Virus record (IMG/VR): IMGVR_UViG_3300035698_003187
Span: 1-60,742 of that record
Source of the DNA: a virus
DNA length: 60,742 nucleotides
Strand: one strand, 5' to 3'
The notes beneath the pieces are model-generated. The model saw only the letters and a list, made by a program, of their open reading frames with translations, made no database searches and was not told the origin of the DNA. Both the position numbers and the translations under genes were made by a program. Shown piece by piece: positions 47,128-56,497 of the stretch. Positions within the stretch are counted from its first letter, which is position 1, and each line of letters starts with the position of its first letter.

Positions 47128-47757
47128 ATGGCAGCCACATTCACACCAGAGGACGGAACTGGCGTTGCGAACGCGAACGCATATATCGATGTCCAGTTTT
47201 TTCGTGATCACCATGACTCCCGCGGGCGCAATACGACATCCATCACGGCTGATTTGATTCAGGTTGCGATCGTCCGCGCCACAGATTACATCGATCAACG
47301 ATTCACTTCTGTCTACCGTGGATTTCGTCAGTCTCGGGATCAGGGCTTGGATTGGCCCCGGCTGAATGCGTTTGACAACGATGATTACTTCCTCTCGGAA
47401 GTTCCCAACCAGATCCAGAAGGCGACCGCTGAGTATGCACTTCGAGCTCACATCCTCAAGGAGCTTGCACCGGATGCCCCTCGAGCAGCTCCATCACAGG
47501 ACTTCTCGGATGCCAATGTGGTCGTGACGGGGACACCCCAGCCGTCTGGCATTATCAAGTCGACTTCGAATGCTGTTGGGCCGTTGAAGGTCGCTGTGGC
47601 ATATACCAGTCAAGCCGAGGTCGAATCCTTGCTGTTTGATCGTGACTCGATGTCGAATGGTCTAGTCTCTGGGATCTACATCCCTCAGTATCCAACCGCT
47701 GACATGTGGCTCAAAGAGGTCATAGATTCACAGACCCGGACGGTGGTTCGCGGATGA
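47128..47757 (+). CDS. Head-tail connector (DnaT-like fold)
   Basis: EDGTGVANANAYIDVQFFRDHH, then ATDYIDQRFTSVYRGFRQSRDQGLDWPR, is the conserved pattern of the adaptor family listed as DnaT-like (PF20557 type) in siphophages, which binds under the portal. 209 residues is a usual length. AGGAG precedes ATG. Confidence 0.8.
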   Translation: MAATFTPEDGTGVANANAYIDVQFFRDHHDSRGRNTTSITADLIQVAIVRATDYIDQRFTSVYRGFRQSRDQGLDWPRLNAFDNDDYFLSEVPNQIQKATAEYALRAHILKELAPDAPRAAPSQDFSDANVVVTGTPQPSGIIKSTSNAVGPLKVAVAYTSQAEVESLLFDRDSMSNGLVSGIYIPQYPTADMWLKEVIDSQTRTVVRG

Positions 47758-48128
47758 GCAGGTTCGACTTCTCAGGTCTTGCGCAGAGTGCGATCGATCT
47801 GGTCACTCTGTTTGGTGCGCCGGGCGTTGCTGTGATCCCCGGAGTGAGTCAGCTCGCTGGGTCTGAGCCATGGCGCGGGAAGGATTGTGGTGGATCCAAG
47901 GATGTCACCATCGAGATCGCGATCACCGATTGGTTGGAGTCTGAGATCGATGGGACTCTGATTCGCCGTGGCGACAAACAGGGGTGGACTTTCCCGCCCG
48001 CGACCGGCGAGGATCTATCGCTTGCTGGATCTGTAGTCCAAAATAACACGACATATTCGGTTGAGGATATACTCATTATCAACCCTGCCAGCGAGGTGCT
48101 GGCGTACCGATTTAACCTGAGACGATGA
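47754..48128 (+). CDS. Head closure / neck protein
   Basis: The 124-residue product is beta-rich with strands DVTIEIAITDWLE and TYSVEDILIINPASEVLAYRFNL, as in head-closure or stopper proteins. It lies between the connector and the tail terminator candidate, coupled by ATGA. Assignment by position and length. Confidence 0.65.
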   Translation: MSRFDFSGLAQSAIDLVTLFGAPGVAVIPGVSQLAGSEPWRGKDCGGSKDVTIEIAITDWLESEIDGTLIRRGDKQGWTFPPATGEDLSLAGSVVQNNTTYSVEDILIINPASEVLAYRFNLRR

Positions 48129-48572
48129 ATGCCAGCAACACGATCACAATCTCGGGATCAGATTATGAGCGTCGTCACGGATGCGGCGGTTTTAGCTGGG
48201 ATCAACAAGGCTGACATCAAATACGACTCCAAGGCATCGAACAAGCCTGCCAAGGATAGCCCACAGCGCCCTTGGTGCCGAGCCATTTTCAGGCATGAGG
48301 CATCGGCAAAAACGAGTCTGACGGGTGATTTTGTGCGTTCTCGGTTCACTCGGAACGGTTTGTTGATTGTTCAGGTGTTCACGGTCAGTGGGGATGGTTT
48401 GGTTGCCGACGACCGTATCATCCCTATCATCCAGCAGGCCATGGAGGGCAAGACCACTTCAGGTGGTGTTCAGTTCTTGAATGTGACTGCCAATGAAATC
48501 GGCGAAGATGGCCCTTGGTTCAACACCAACATCTCCGCTCGGATAGAGTACGATGAGTTCGTGACCACATAG
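48129..48572 (+). CDS. Tail terminator candidate
   Basis: 147 residues, ending in strands NTNISARIEYDEFVTT, with a DDRIIPIIQQAMEG helix; this alpha/beta pattern and position directly before the tail tube gene suit a tail completion/terminator protein. TAG stop. Confidence 0.65.
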   Translation: MPATRSQSRDQIMSVVTDAAVLAGINKADIKYDSKASNKPAKDSPQRPWCRAIFRHEASAKTSLTGDFVRSRFTRNGLLIVQVFTVSGDGLVADDRIIPIIQQAMEGKTTSGGVQFLNVTANEIGEDGPWFNTNISARIEYDEFVTT

Positions 48573-48585
48573 AAGGAGGCCCGCG

Positions 48586-50226
48586 ATGGCTTTGAAAGGC
48601 AAGATTGACAGTAATGTGACCGGGCTTCGGATTCTTGAAGAAGCCGGTTTGAAGGTTCCACCAACAGATCCAGCACAGCAGTTCTGGTTTGGTATGGAGC
48701 CAAACTCATATGGCGACTTTGGTGGCGAAGTCACCACTGTTGCTCGTAACCCGATCAACGCTGCTCGCCAGCGCAAGAAGGGTGTGGTCACCGATCTGGA
48801 TGCATCTGGTGGCATCGTCCAAGATGTCACTCAGGAAAACATCGCTCGAGTGTTGCAGGGCTTCATGTTTGCCAATGCTCGGGAGAAGGCTGACACGCGC
48901 GGATTCTCTCGCGAGCGAACATTCCTTGCGAGTGGTGCCCAGAACACTGCGCCAACCAACATTCCATTCACTGGGGTCACTGCGCTTGCGTTTGATGCTG
49001 CGGCTGGACTGACGATCTTCCAAACTGGCGACATCATCCTGTCGCAGGGGTTTGCTGATGCTGGCAACAACGGTGTCAATGTCGTTGATACAACCGTTTT
49101 GGCTACCAGCGTCCCTGTTGTCGGTGGTGGTCTGACTGTTGACGGTACGCCGAACGCCGATGCTCGCGTTCAGGTCGTTGGTCACCAGTTCCCTGTTGGG
49201 GATCTGAGTGTTGATGTCGATGCTGCGGACTTCCCGCGGATTGTGTCTGCATCTAATGCGTTCCTGAATCTGGGTCTCATCGGCGGCGAGTGGATGTTTG
49301 TCGGTGGCGACTCAGCTCTGACTCAGTTCGCTACGACTGCCATGCAGGGCTTTGTCCGTGTGCGGTCGATCGATGCGGCTGGTGGATTCGTCATTCTCGA
49401 CAAGACCGCTCAGTCATGGGGCACAGTTGATGATGCTGGCGCTACCAAGACCGTCCAAATCTTCTATGGGATGGTCATTAAGAACGAATCCAATCCTGAC
49501 CTGATCATTCGCCGGTCGTATCAGCTCGAGCGAACACTCGGCAAGCCCGATGACACGCTCACTGGTAAGCAGGCCGAGTACATCGTTGGATCGATTGCCA
49601 ATGAGCTGGTGATCAATATCCCAACCGCTGACAAGGCGACGATTGATCTCAACTTCGTTGCTCTGGACAATGAAACAATCAACGAGAACGGCCCCGGCAA
49701 CCCTCCGATCAAGTCTGAGGTTCCCGGCGCTAATGCTCCTGCGATTGTTGAAGCGGATGCGTTCAACACATCCTCAGATGTGAAGCGGATTCGTATTGGT
49801 ACTGTTGCGTTGGCTGATTCATTCCCGTCTGCATTCTTTGGGTTCGCTCAGGAGATGACGCTCAATGTCAATAACAACGCGTCGGCAAACAAGGCGATTG
49901 GTGTTCTCGGTGGCTTCGATGTCACTGTCGGCCAGTTTGAAGTTGGTGGATCAGCGACCGCGTATTTCCAGTCTGTGGACGCTATTCAGTCGGTACGCAA
50001 CAATGACGATGTCACGCTCGACTTCCATTTGGTGAAGGCCAATGCAGGGATCTCGTTTGATCTCCCGTTGCTCTCATTGAACGACTCGCGTCCGAATGTC
50101 GAGCAGGATGCACCGATCTTGCTCCCTCTCGGTACGGAGGCGGCGACCGGAGCCAAGATCAACTCGAATCTTGACTACACGCTGCTCTCGATTTTCTGGG
50201 CTTATCTCCCCGATTTAGCCGGTTGA
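48586..50226 (+). CDS. Major tail (tube) protein
   Basis: The 546-residue protein lies between the tail completion and chaperone genes and has repeated beta segments, with GKIDSNVTGLRILEEAG at the start and an IRRSYQLERTLGKPDD strand. It is longer than common tube proteins, so it may carry extra surface domains. AGAAGGAGG gives a strong ribosome site, and a terminator follows. The assignment rests on context. Confidence 0.8.
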   Translation: MALKGKIDSNVTGLRILEEAGLKVPPTDPAQQFWFGMEPNSYGDFGGEVTTVARNPINAARQRKKGVVTDLDASGGIVQDVTQENIARVLQGFMFANAREKADTRGFSRERTFLASGAQNTAPTNIPFTGVTALAFDAAAGLTIFQTGDIILSQGFADAGNNGVNVVDTTVLATSVPVVGGGLTVDGTPNADARVQVVGHQFPVGDLSVDVDAADFPRIVSASNAFLNLGLIGGEWMFVGGDSALTQFATTAMQGFVRVRSIDAAGGFVILDKTAQSWGTVDDAGATKTVQIFYGMVIKNESNPDLIIRRSYQLERTLGKPDDTLTGKQAEYIVGSIANELVINIPTADKATIDLNFVALDNETINENGPGNPPIKSEVPGANAPAIVEADAFNTSSDVKRIRIGTVALADSFPSAFFGFAQEMTLNVNNNASANKAIGVLGGFDVTVGQFEVGGSATAYFQSVDAIQSVRNNDDVTLDFHLVKANAGISFDLPLLSLNDSRPNVEQDAPILLPLGTEAATGAKINSNLDYTLLSIFWAYLPDLAG

Positions 50227-50254
50227 TCCAAGTTTCTCAATCTCATCCCCCAAG

Positions 50255-50279
50255 AGGCGACTTGATGTCGCCTTTTTTT
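50255..50279 (+). terminator. Terminator after the tail tube gene
   Basis: AGGCGAC (50255-50261) pairs with GTCGCCT (50267-50273), followed by a seven-T run. It would reduce chaperone and tape-measure expression relative to tube protein. Confidence 0.9.
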
Positions 50280-50295
50280 ATGCTACCATGCTGTT

Positions 50296-50308
50296 GTATT
50301 CGATAACA
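50296..50308 (+). promoter_or_regulatory. GTATTG-family promoter core
   Basis: GTATTCGATAACA lies 22 bases before the chaperone ATG. The -35 is poor (TATGCT at 50279). It is the only copy of this core in the virion module. Confidence 0.45.
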
Positions 50309-50330
50309 CCTTCACAAACGGAGACTCGCA

Positions 50331-50786
50331 ATGGGCACATACGGTGGATATGTAACGGACAAGAATCTCGAGAAGAATGGCGTATTGCTTGATCTCGGCG
50401 AGGCTGGAACCTTCATTGTGGCCCGTACTGGTGGCGCGAATAACAAGTATCTGGAGACCGTGCGGAAGTCCACGATGCGATACCGTCGTCAGATCAACGC
50501 TGGCACGCTTGATGCTGCGATCGCCGATCGTTTGACGATCGATGCGTTTGCAAAGACCATCGTGTTGGGTTGGCTCAAGAAGGGCGATCAGGGATGCGAG
50601 CATGATGTCACGGGCAAGGATGGCAGCGTGCTCCCCTTCACTGTTGAGAATGCCAAGATGCTGTTGACCGATCTCAATGATCTGTTCCTCGACATCAAGG
50701 ATTGCGCTGACTCCGCGACTGCATACCGCGAAGAGGTGGTCGCCGAAGAGGGAAAGTCCTCGGTCTCGTCCTCAGATACGCCTTAG
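50331..50786 (+). CDS. Tail assembly chaperone, short form (G-like)
   Basis: The 151-residue helical protein lies between tube and tape-measure genes. Its end contains GGGAAAG in the right register for -1 frameshifting (G GGA AAG at 50750-50756), the same heptamer as lambda gpG-GT. Most ribosomes would stop at TAG 50786. It should bind the tape measure and tube subunits during tail assembly. CGGAG precedes ATG. Confidence 0.88.
   Translation: MGTYGGYVTDKNLEKNGVLLDLGEAGTFIVARTGGANNKYLETVRKSTMRYRRQINAGTLDAAIADRLTIDAFAKTIVLGWLKKGDQGCEHDVTGKDGSVLPFTVENAKMLLTDLNDLFLDIKDCADSATAYREEVVAEEGKSSVSSSDTP
50750..50756 (+). promoter_or_regulatory. Programmed -1 frameshift slippery site GGGAAAG
   Basis: In the chaperone frame the codons are GAG GGA AAG, so the heptamer G-GGA-AAG is exactly X-XXY-YYZ. 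After slipping back one base, the frame starting GTC at 50756 stays open to 51079. Both frames are open together from 50711 to 50786. Confidence 0.88.
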
Positions 50787-51079
50787 AGCATCCTGACGAA
50801 GAAAAAATACTCACTGAATATGAACAGAACGGGATGCCCCCCCCGAAATGGTCTATCGATGCGCCAGAGATCCCCCTTGGCTCAGAGATGATCTATTTCG
50901 CGTTTTGGGATCTGCACACCTGTCGATCGTCTGGTTGGGGTGCTTCATACATCCCGTGGACATCTATCCGTGATTATTTCACTGCTCAGGGGTGGGATGA
51001 GGAAGATTTCCCCGACTTCACCACATTGATCCGTATGATGGATGATGTGTATATGAGGTTCAGTAGGGAATCGGAATGA
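50756..51079 (+). CDS. Tail assembly chaperone, frameshift extension (T-like)
   Basis: Read from the slip site, this adds 107 residues (VLGLVLRYALEHPDEEKIL...) to the first 142, giving a 249-residue fusion. The downstream ATG at 50834 has no good ribosome site, which supports production by frameshift. The segment contains SGWGASYIPWTSIRDY, a Trp-rich domain expected to contact tail tube subunits, as lambda gpGT does. Confidence 0.85.
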   Translation, partial: VLGLVLRYALEHPDEEKILTEYEQNGMPPPKWSIDAPEIPLGSEMIYFAFWDLHTCRSSGWGASYIPWTSIRDYFTAQGWDEEDFPDFTTLIRMMDDVYMRFSRESE

Positions 51080-51091
51080 TTCGAGGCAGTG

Positions 51092-51541
51092 ATGGCAACT
51101 TCCAAAGGGTTCGGCCAGTTCTCAAAGCGGATGGATTTTCGATCCGACGAGCTCGGGGTGGAAACCAACAAACTGGTTCGTAAAGTTGCTCTGGTTGCTG
51201 ATCAAGGCGTGGTGCTTGCCACCCCAGTCGACAAGGGTGTTGCTCGATCAAACTGGCGAGTCTCGCTGTTCACACCCTTCGACGACACGATCGATGCGTA
51301 CTCCCCCGGCGTGGGCTTGGGTGTCGGTGAGCTTGGCAACGCGTCTGGCGCGATCTCACAGGCATTGTCTGTGATTGGTAGTCGTTTGCCGGGGCAACCC
51401 ATTGTCATATCGAATAACCTACCATATATCGAGCGTTTGAATGAAGGTTCGAGCGCCCAAGCCCCGGCTGCATTTGTCGAGACCGCTGTGACTCAGGCAG
51501 CAGCCGCGGTTGCAGGTGCCCGTTTATTCCCGTCCGCATGA
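51092..51541 (+). CDS. HK97-gp10-like tail component
   Basis: 149 residues from ATG 51092 (GAGG five bases upstream; a GTG at 51089 is less likely). The pattern VALVADQGVVLATPVDKGVARSNWRVSL is that of HK97 gp10/minor tail completion proteins (TPVDTG-x-x-R-x-x-W). Its place after the chaperones and not before the tube gene is somewhat unusual. Confidence 0.75.
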   Translation: MATSKGFGQFSKRMDFRSDELGVETNKLVRKVALVADQGVVLATPVDKGVARSNWRVSLFTPFDDTIDAYSPGVGLGVGELGNASGAISQALSVIGSRLPGQPIVISNNLPYIERLNEGSSAQAPAAFVETAVTQAAAAVAGARLFPSA

Positions 51542-51548
51542 GGTTTCT

Positions 51549-54500
51549 ATGGCAACTGAAAGAATCATCATTGTCGTCGAAGATCGCGGGACGCGGAAGG
51601 TTCAGAAGAACATCAAGGCCGTGGGCGATACTGCAAAGCGGTCATCGTCCAATGTCGCGTTGCTTGCAAAGTCACTCGGCGCGATCGCGGCTGTAGCTGG
51701 TCTGCGAAGAGCAATCGGTACATTGGCATCGTTCGAGCAGGGTCTGTCGACCGTCAAGGGGATCACTCAGGCGACCGAAGCTCAGATGATCTCCCTACGG
51801 GATGTCGCTCAGGATCTGGGCGCTACCACACGGTTCTCAGCCACCCAAGCCGCCGAGGGTCTGGTATTCCTATCCCGCGCTGGGTTCACGGTTGAGGAAT
51901 CACTCACATCGATTGGCGACACGCTGTTGCTGGCGCAGGCTGGCGCGTTGGATCTCGGATCCGCGGCTGACATCGCGTCGAATGTATTGCGTGGGTTCAG
52001 GCTCGAGGCTGATGAAGCTGGCAGAGCTGTTGATGTATTGGCGCTGGCGGCGAATAGCTCGAATACCAATGTGCAACAGCTTGGCGATGGTCTCAAGTTC
52101 GTCGCACCGATCGCGGCTGGTCTGGGTGTCTCCCTAGAGACAACGACCGCGGCTGTTGGTGCTCTCTCCGATGCTGGTTTGCAGGCGACCCTTGCTGGTA
52201 CTGGTTTGCGCCGGATCCTGTCAGAGCTTGAATCGCCCGCTGGCAAGACCACTGCGATTCTGGATAAGCTCGGTGTTTCTACTGACGATGTCAAGGTATC
52301 GCAGGTTGGTTTGATCGAAGCACTCGAGACCCTGACGAATGCCGGTCTGGATACTGGGCTCGCTCTCGAGGTCTTTGGTGATCGCGGTGGCCCGGCGTTC
52401 GAAGTACTCTCATCGTCGATCCCTCGCGTGAAGGAGATGACCGAAGCTCTGATCAATGCCGAGGGTAGTGCCAAGGCGCTTGCCGATGAGATGGATGACA
52501 ATCTCAACGGGGCGTTGCTCTCTGTCAAGTCCGCGATTGAGGCTGTTGTGCTCGGTGTGGGTGAGCTTGGGGTGACCGATGCACTCGAGGGGACATTCCG
52601 GGCGCTTGCGGGATCGCTCAGAGCTGTTGCGAACAATCTCGACGATGTCCAACGGGTATTGATCCCGTTTGGTGTCACACTGGCGGCGATCAAGTTGGCT
52701 CCATTCATCCAGAACCTGATCCGTGGCGCGTCCGCTTCGCTGGCGTTCCGCGCCGAGCTTGCCGCTGGCAATGTGGTGTTGCTCGGATCCGCTCAGGCTG
52801 AGAGACAGAAGACGATCGCCCAGATCGCTGGTATCGAAGCTGATATTGCCAAGACCACATCCACCATTGCAAACATCCGCGCCGAGCAGCAGCTCGCGAT
52901 TGTGGTGAGCGGCTCGACGACTGCGATCTTCGCTCAGGCGGCTGTTGAGAAGCAGCTCGCGTTGGTTGAAGCCCAGCTCACCATCCAGACCAACGCTCTG
53001 ACATCGGCACAGGGTCGGCTTGCGGTTTCATCCAAGGCTGCGGCGATCGAGTCGTCATTCCTTCGGACGACGCTGTTGCGGCTTCAGGGGGCTGTCAAGG
53101 GCTTGGGCGTGCTCATCCTCGCCAACCCCATCGCGGCTGCATTCATCGGCTTGGGTGCCATCGTGGGGCTTCTCATCGCGTTTGATGACCAGATTCAGGT
53201 CACGACCGCTGGTTTCTCGACGCTCGAGGATGTATTTGCTGAGACACTCATCGAGGTCAAGAGCATTCTGCTCGATATCGGTGTGGTGTTCGAAGAAGTC
53301 TTTGGAGGGATTCCTGATCTTCTACAGCCGATTCTGGGTCAGGTCGACTTCACTGTCGGTGGAATCCTGCTCTCCCTCGCAGACTTCGCGGATCGATTCG
53401 TTGGATTCTTCGAAGGCGCTGTGTTCGCATCGATCGAGGCGTTCCGAGGTCTGGGGCCAGCGATTCAGGATCTCGCAATCAGTGGGGTCAACGGTCTGGT
53501 TCGTGCGATCGAGGTCGCTATCCGTTCGATCCAAGCAATCGTGCTCGGTGTTGCCGACTCGATGGGTATCGTGGTGCGCCAAGTTTCACTCGGGATCACG
53601 AACCTTGCCGAGGCATCACGGCAGGCGCTCGCTGGGAATATCGACGATGCGCGTATGTTCGCTGAGTCCGCGGCTTTCCTGATCTCGGGCGCTGCAGAGC
53701 AGGGCTTCGCTGGGTTCACTGGCAAGGTCAAGGATCAGTTCGACGAGCTCGATGCTGATCAGTTGCTCAATCGTCTTGTGAATCCATCGGAAGGCGCTGC
53801 AGACAGTCTGGGCGAGAATGTCAGCAATGCATTCTTCGAGGGGTTCAACCGAACCAATATCACCGATTCTGTGACCAACATCCTCGACCGCGCCGAGCAG
53901 CGTGCCCTTCAGCGTCTGCGAGATGCAGAGGCAACCGTTTCCGACGAGGGTGCTGGTCAGGCATTCGAGGCCCCCGGTGGGGTTGGTGGTGAAGCTGCGG
54001 AGCTTGAAAGACGGTCAGCATTGCTCAGGCAGATCAACGACGATCTGAACGAGCAGGCCCGATTGCTCTCGCTTAATAATCGCGAGCGTCAGGTTGCTGT
54101 CGACTTCGGAAGCATCGTCAACGATCTCGCTCAGGACAATGTGATCCTGACAGCCAGCGAGCAGAACCTTCTCATGGGTCGGCTCCAGAATCTGCAGGCG
54201 CTTCAGGATCAGGCAACGCTGCTCGATGAGATCCAAGGCCCAGCGCTTCAGCTCGAGGCGCGTCAGTCCGCACTCAATGCTCTGTTCGAGCAGGGTCGGA
54301 TCTCGGCTGACGAGTACTCCGAGGGTCTGCGAGGGATTCGTGCGGCGGCTGCTCAGACCGATCAGACGCTTTCGGGTGGCTTTGAGCGTGGTTTGATCAG
54401 GATTGAGGATCAGCTGATCAACTTTGGCGATCAGGCAGAGGCGACTTTGGTTAATGCTTTCGGATCCGCAGAGGATGCTCTGGTCGATTTTGTCACAACT

Positions 54501-54929
54501 GGCAAGGTCGATTTCAGTGGGTTCGTGGATTCCATTTTGGCCGACCTTACCCGACTTCTCGCTCGTCAGGCGCTGTTTAGTCTGCTCGGTCTGGGTGGCG
54601 GCGGAGGCGCGGGCGGTCTCGGAGGCTTGCTCGGTGGCCTATTCGGTGGTGCTCGAGCAGTGGGTGGCCCTGTTGGGCCTGATCAGGCGTTCCTTGTTGG
54701 TGAACGCGGCCCAGAACTATTCCAGCCGGATCGACCGGGTAACATAGTCCCGAATAACGCGATGTCTGCGGTTGCGCCAGCAGCTCCACCACAGGTGAAT
54801 GTTTCGGTTATCAATGTTTCTGATCCCAATGAGGTATCGGATGCGTTGGATGATCCCGCTGTTCAGGATAAGATCGTCAATGTGGTTGTGAAGAAGCGCG
54901 GGGCGGTCAAATCAGGATTGAGGATTTAA
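51549..54929 (+). CDS. Tail tape measure protein
   Basis: The 1126-residue product has the TP901/PhageMin tape-measure core at about 60-250 (FEQGLSTVKGITQATEAQM, TTRFSATQAAEGLVFLSRAG, GLRRILSELESPAGK), hydrophobic helices around 490-560, and a lambda-like C-terminal domain: FVTTGKVDFSGFVDSILADL, a Gly-rich stretch, then LVGERGPELFQP. The length would set a tail near 170 nm at 0.15 nm per residue. No lytic domain is visible. ATG 51549 follows ATGAGG. Confidence 0.93.
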   Translation: MATERIIIVVEDRGTRKVQKNIKAVGDTAKRSSSNVALLAKSLGAIAAVAGLRRAIGTLASFEQGLSTVKGITQATEAQMISLRDVAQDLGATTRFSATQAAEGLVFLSRAGFTVEESLTSIGDTLLLAQAGALDLGSAADIASNVLRGFRLEADEAGRAVDVLALAANSSNTNVQQLGDGLKFVAPIAAGLGVSLETTTAAVGALSDAGLQATLAGTGLRRILSELESPAGKTTAILDKLGVSTDDVKVSQVGLIEALETLTNAGLDTGLALEVFGDRGGPAFEVLSSSIPRVKEMTEALINAEGSAKALADEMDDNLNGALLSVKSAIEAVVLGVGELGVTDALEGTFRALAGSLRAVANNLDDVQRVLIPFGVTLAAIKLAPFIQNLIRGASASLAFRAELAAGNVVLLGSAQAERQKTIAQIAGIEADIAKTTSTIANIRAEQQLAIVVSGSTTAIFAQAAVEKQLALVEAQLTIQTNALTSAQGRLAVSSKAAAIESSFLRTTLLRLQGAVKGLGVLILANPIAAAFIGLGAIVGLLIAFDDQIQVTTAGFSTLEDVFAETLIEVKSILLDIGVVFEEVFGGIPDLLQPILGQVDFTVGGILLSLADFADRFVGFFEGAVFASIEAFRGLGPAIQDLAISGVNGLVRAIEVAIRSIQAIVLGVADSMGIVVRQVSLGITNLAEASRQALAGNIDDARMFAESAAFLISGAAEQGFAGFTGKVKDQFDELDADQLLNRLVNPSEGAADSLGENVSNAFFEGFNRTNITDSVTNILDRAEQRALQRLRDAEATVSDEGAGQAFEAPGGVGGEAAELERRSALLRQINDDLNEQARLLSLNNRERQVAVDFGSIVNDLAQDNVILTASEQNLLMGRLQNLQALQDQATLLDEIQGPALQLEARQSALNALFEQGRISADEYSEGLRGIRAAAAQTDQTLSGGFERGLIRIEDQLINFGDQAEATLVNAFGSAEDALVDFVTTGKVDFSGFVDSILADLTRLLARQALFSLLGLGGGGGAGGLGGLLGGLFGGARAVGGPVGPDQAFLVGERGPELFQPDRPGNIVPNNAMSAVAPAAPPQVNVSVINVSDPNEVSDALDDPAVQDKIVNVVVKKRGAVKSGLRI

Positions 54930-54932
54930 CAA

Positions 54933-56495
54933 ATGGCATGGTTCACAGGAAGCACAACCGGGTATCTTGATCTCATGGCGCTTGTTGCGGAGTTCGCTTC
55001 ATCCAACAGCGTCACGACTGTTGCAATCGCAGTTGCTGGGACTGGGTATACCGCGGGCGATGTCATCACTGCAACTGGTGGGACGAGCACCACGGCTGCA
55101 TCGTTCGAGGTGACAGAAGAATCCGCTGGCGTGCCGACCGTAGTTCGAGTGATCAACGCTGGCGCGTACTCCGTGAACCCCGGAAGCCCTGTCTCCACAT
55201 CTGGTGGGACTGGCACTGGTCTGACACTCACGCTCACATTTCAAAATACTCCATGGACAATCTTGCGTCAGTCATCACAGATTTTCCTTTTGGACATCGC
55301 CACAATCGCAACGGCTGGTTCTGGATATCTCGTAAATGACATCCTGACTCTGGATGCGACGGGCGCTGGTGGGACTACTCAGGTTACCGCGGCGACCTTG
55401 CGTGTCAATGCGGTGGACGGTGGTGGGGCGATCACTGCGATCAGCGTCGAGACGCTGGGCGAGTACTCGGTTTTCGATGATGTTTTCGTGTATGCCGTGA
55501 CTGGCGGGACTGGGACAGCGTTCACATGCACTGTATTTGTTGATGGAATCATCGCGGAGGATCAGTTGATCCTTCAGGGTATCGGCTCTGGAGCTGATGA
55601 GATCTTTGTTGGGATGCGATCTTACACGATCGGTGGATCTGGTACGAAGAACTGGGAGTTTGCTGGTTTCACTGCTTTCCAGTCGTCGTCAACATTCGCA
55701 AATCAGCCGGGGATCTCGCCCGGACGATTCGATATCCAAAACAGTGTTCAGGGTGGTGCATTCTTCCCGCTTCGAGATGTGGCGTTTGATTACTGGATGT
55801 CGATCAATGGCCGACGGATCACGATCGTTGTTCATACAGGATCCAACTACCAATCCGCTTTTGTTGGGTTCATTGATCCGTTTGCCACTTCGACCGCGTG
55901 GCCATACCCATTGATGATTATGTCAACCACAACTGATCCCAATCGCGTCTCCACATCTGGAGACATCGGGACTGGGGGATTCCCAAGTCCTGTTGCAGGG
56001 ACTTCAGGTACTCAGAATGGCCCCGGCATTCTTAGATTGCCTTCTGGAGTCTGGGTTTCTTACAAGGATGCTTTTGATAGTGGTGGTGAACTTACGAATA
56101 CTACCATTGATGTATTGAATAGCTGGCCCGGCCCAGTCGAAGGAAACACTGTCATCGATACCGAAGATCGTTGGGTAGTTAATGCGACGACGCTTCCAAC
56201 AATGGCAAACTTCATCCGAGATGATATTGGCCAATCTACAACTTACCGGATTGAGCCGACCCCGATGACTGGTGGCGCAATCAATCCAATCTTCCCGCTG
56301 ACTCTTATGCATTGGTCTGAGAGAATGATCCTCGGGCAGGTGCCGGGGATCTACTGGGTCTTTGGATCGCGCGATGGCTCATCGGATGCTGTGTCTGAGG
56401 ATACTTTCACACTTCCGAACGGTGAACGGTATCGTTTGTTTCAGAATGTATACCGCACTGAGATCTATAACTATTTCTGTATCCTCGAGGGATAA
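54933..56495 (+). CDS. Tail protein with tandem Gly/Thr-rich repeats, 520 aa
   Basis: Two related repeats (GTGYTAGDVITATGGTSTT ... SGGTGTGLTLTLTF and GSGYLVNDILTLDATGAGG ... TGGTGTAFTCTVF, residues about 28-105 and 125-205) belong to a repeat common in tail fibres and other adhesive virion proteins. The C-terminal 300 residues are an unrecognised beta domain. Three bases after the tape measure stop. Confidence 0.75.
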   Translation: MAWFTGSTTGYLDLMALVAEFASSNSVTTVAIAVAGTGYTAGDVITATGGTSTTAASFEVTEESAGVPTVVRVINAGAYSVNPGSPVSTSGGTGTGLTLTLTFQNTPWTILRQSSQIFLLDIATIATAGSGYLVNDILTLDATGAGGTTQVTAATLRVNAVDGGGAITAISVETLGEYSVFDDVFVYAVTGGTGTAFTCTVFVDGIIAEDQLILQGIGSGADEIFVGMRSYTIGGSGTKNWEFAGFTAFQSSSTFANQPGISPGRFDIQNSVQGGAFFPLRDVAFDYWMSINGRRITIVVHTGSNYQSAFVGFIDPFATSTAWPYPLMIMSTTTDPNRVSTSGDIGTGGFPSPVAGTSGTQNGPGILRLPSGVWVSYKDAFDSGGELTNTTIDVLNSWPGPVEGNTVIDTEDRWVVNATTLPTMANFIRDDIGQSTTYRIEPTPMTGGAINPIFPLTLMHWSERMILGQVPGIYWVFGSRDGSSDAVSEDTFTLPNGERYRLFQNVYRTEIYNYFCILEG

Positions 56496-56497
56496 TC

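Noticed and set aside
50834-51079. Independent 81-residue gene before the gp10-like gene
   Set aside because: No usable ribosome site at the ATG, and a perfect slippery heptamer joins this frame to the chaperone; better read as a frameshift extension.
51809-52771. Long minus-strand open frame of 320 codons opposite the tape measure gene
   Set aside because: It lies wholly opposite a well-supported gene, has a shadow-like Ser/Pro/Arg/Ala composition and no ribosome site. All other genes are on the + strand.
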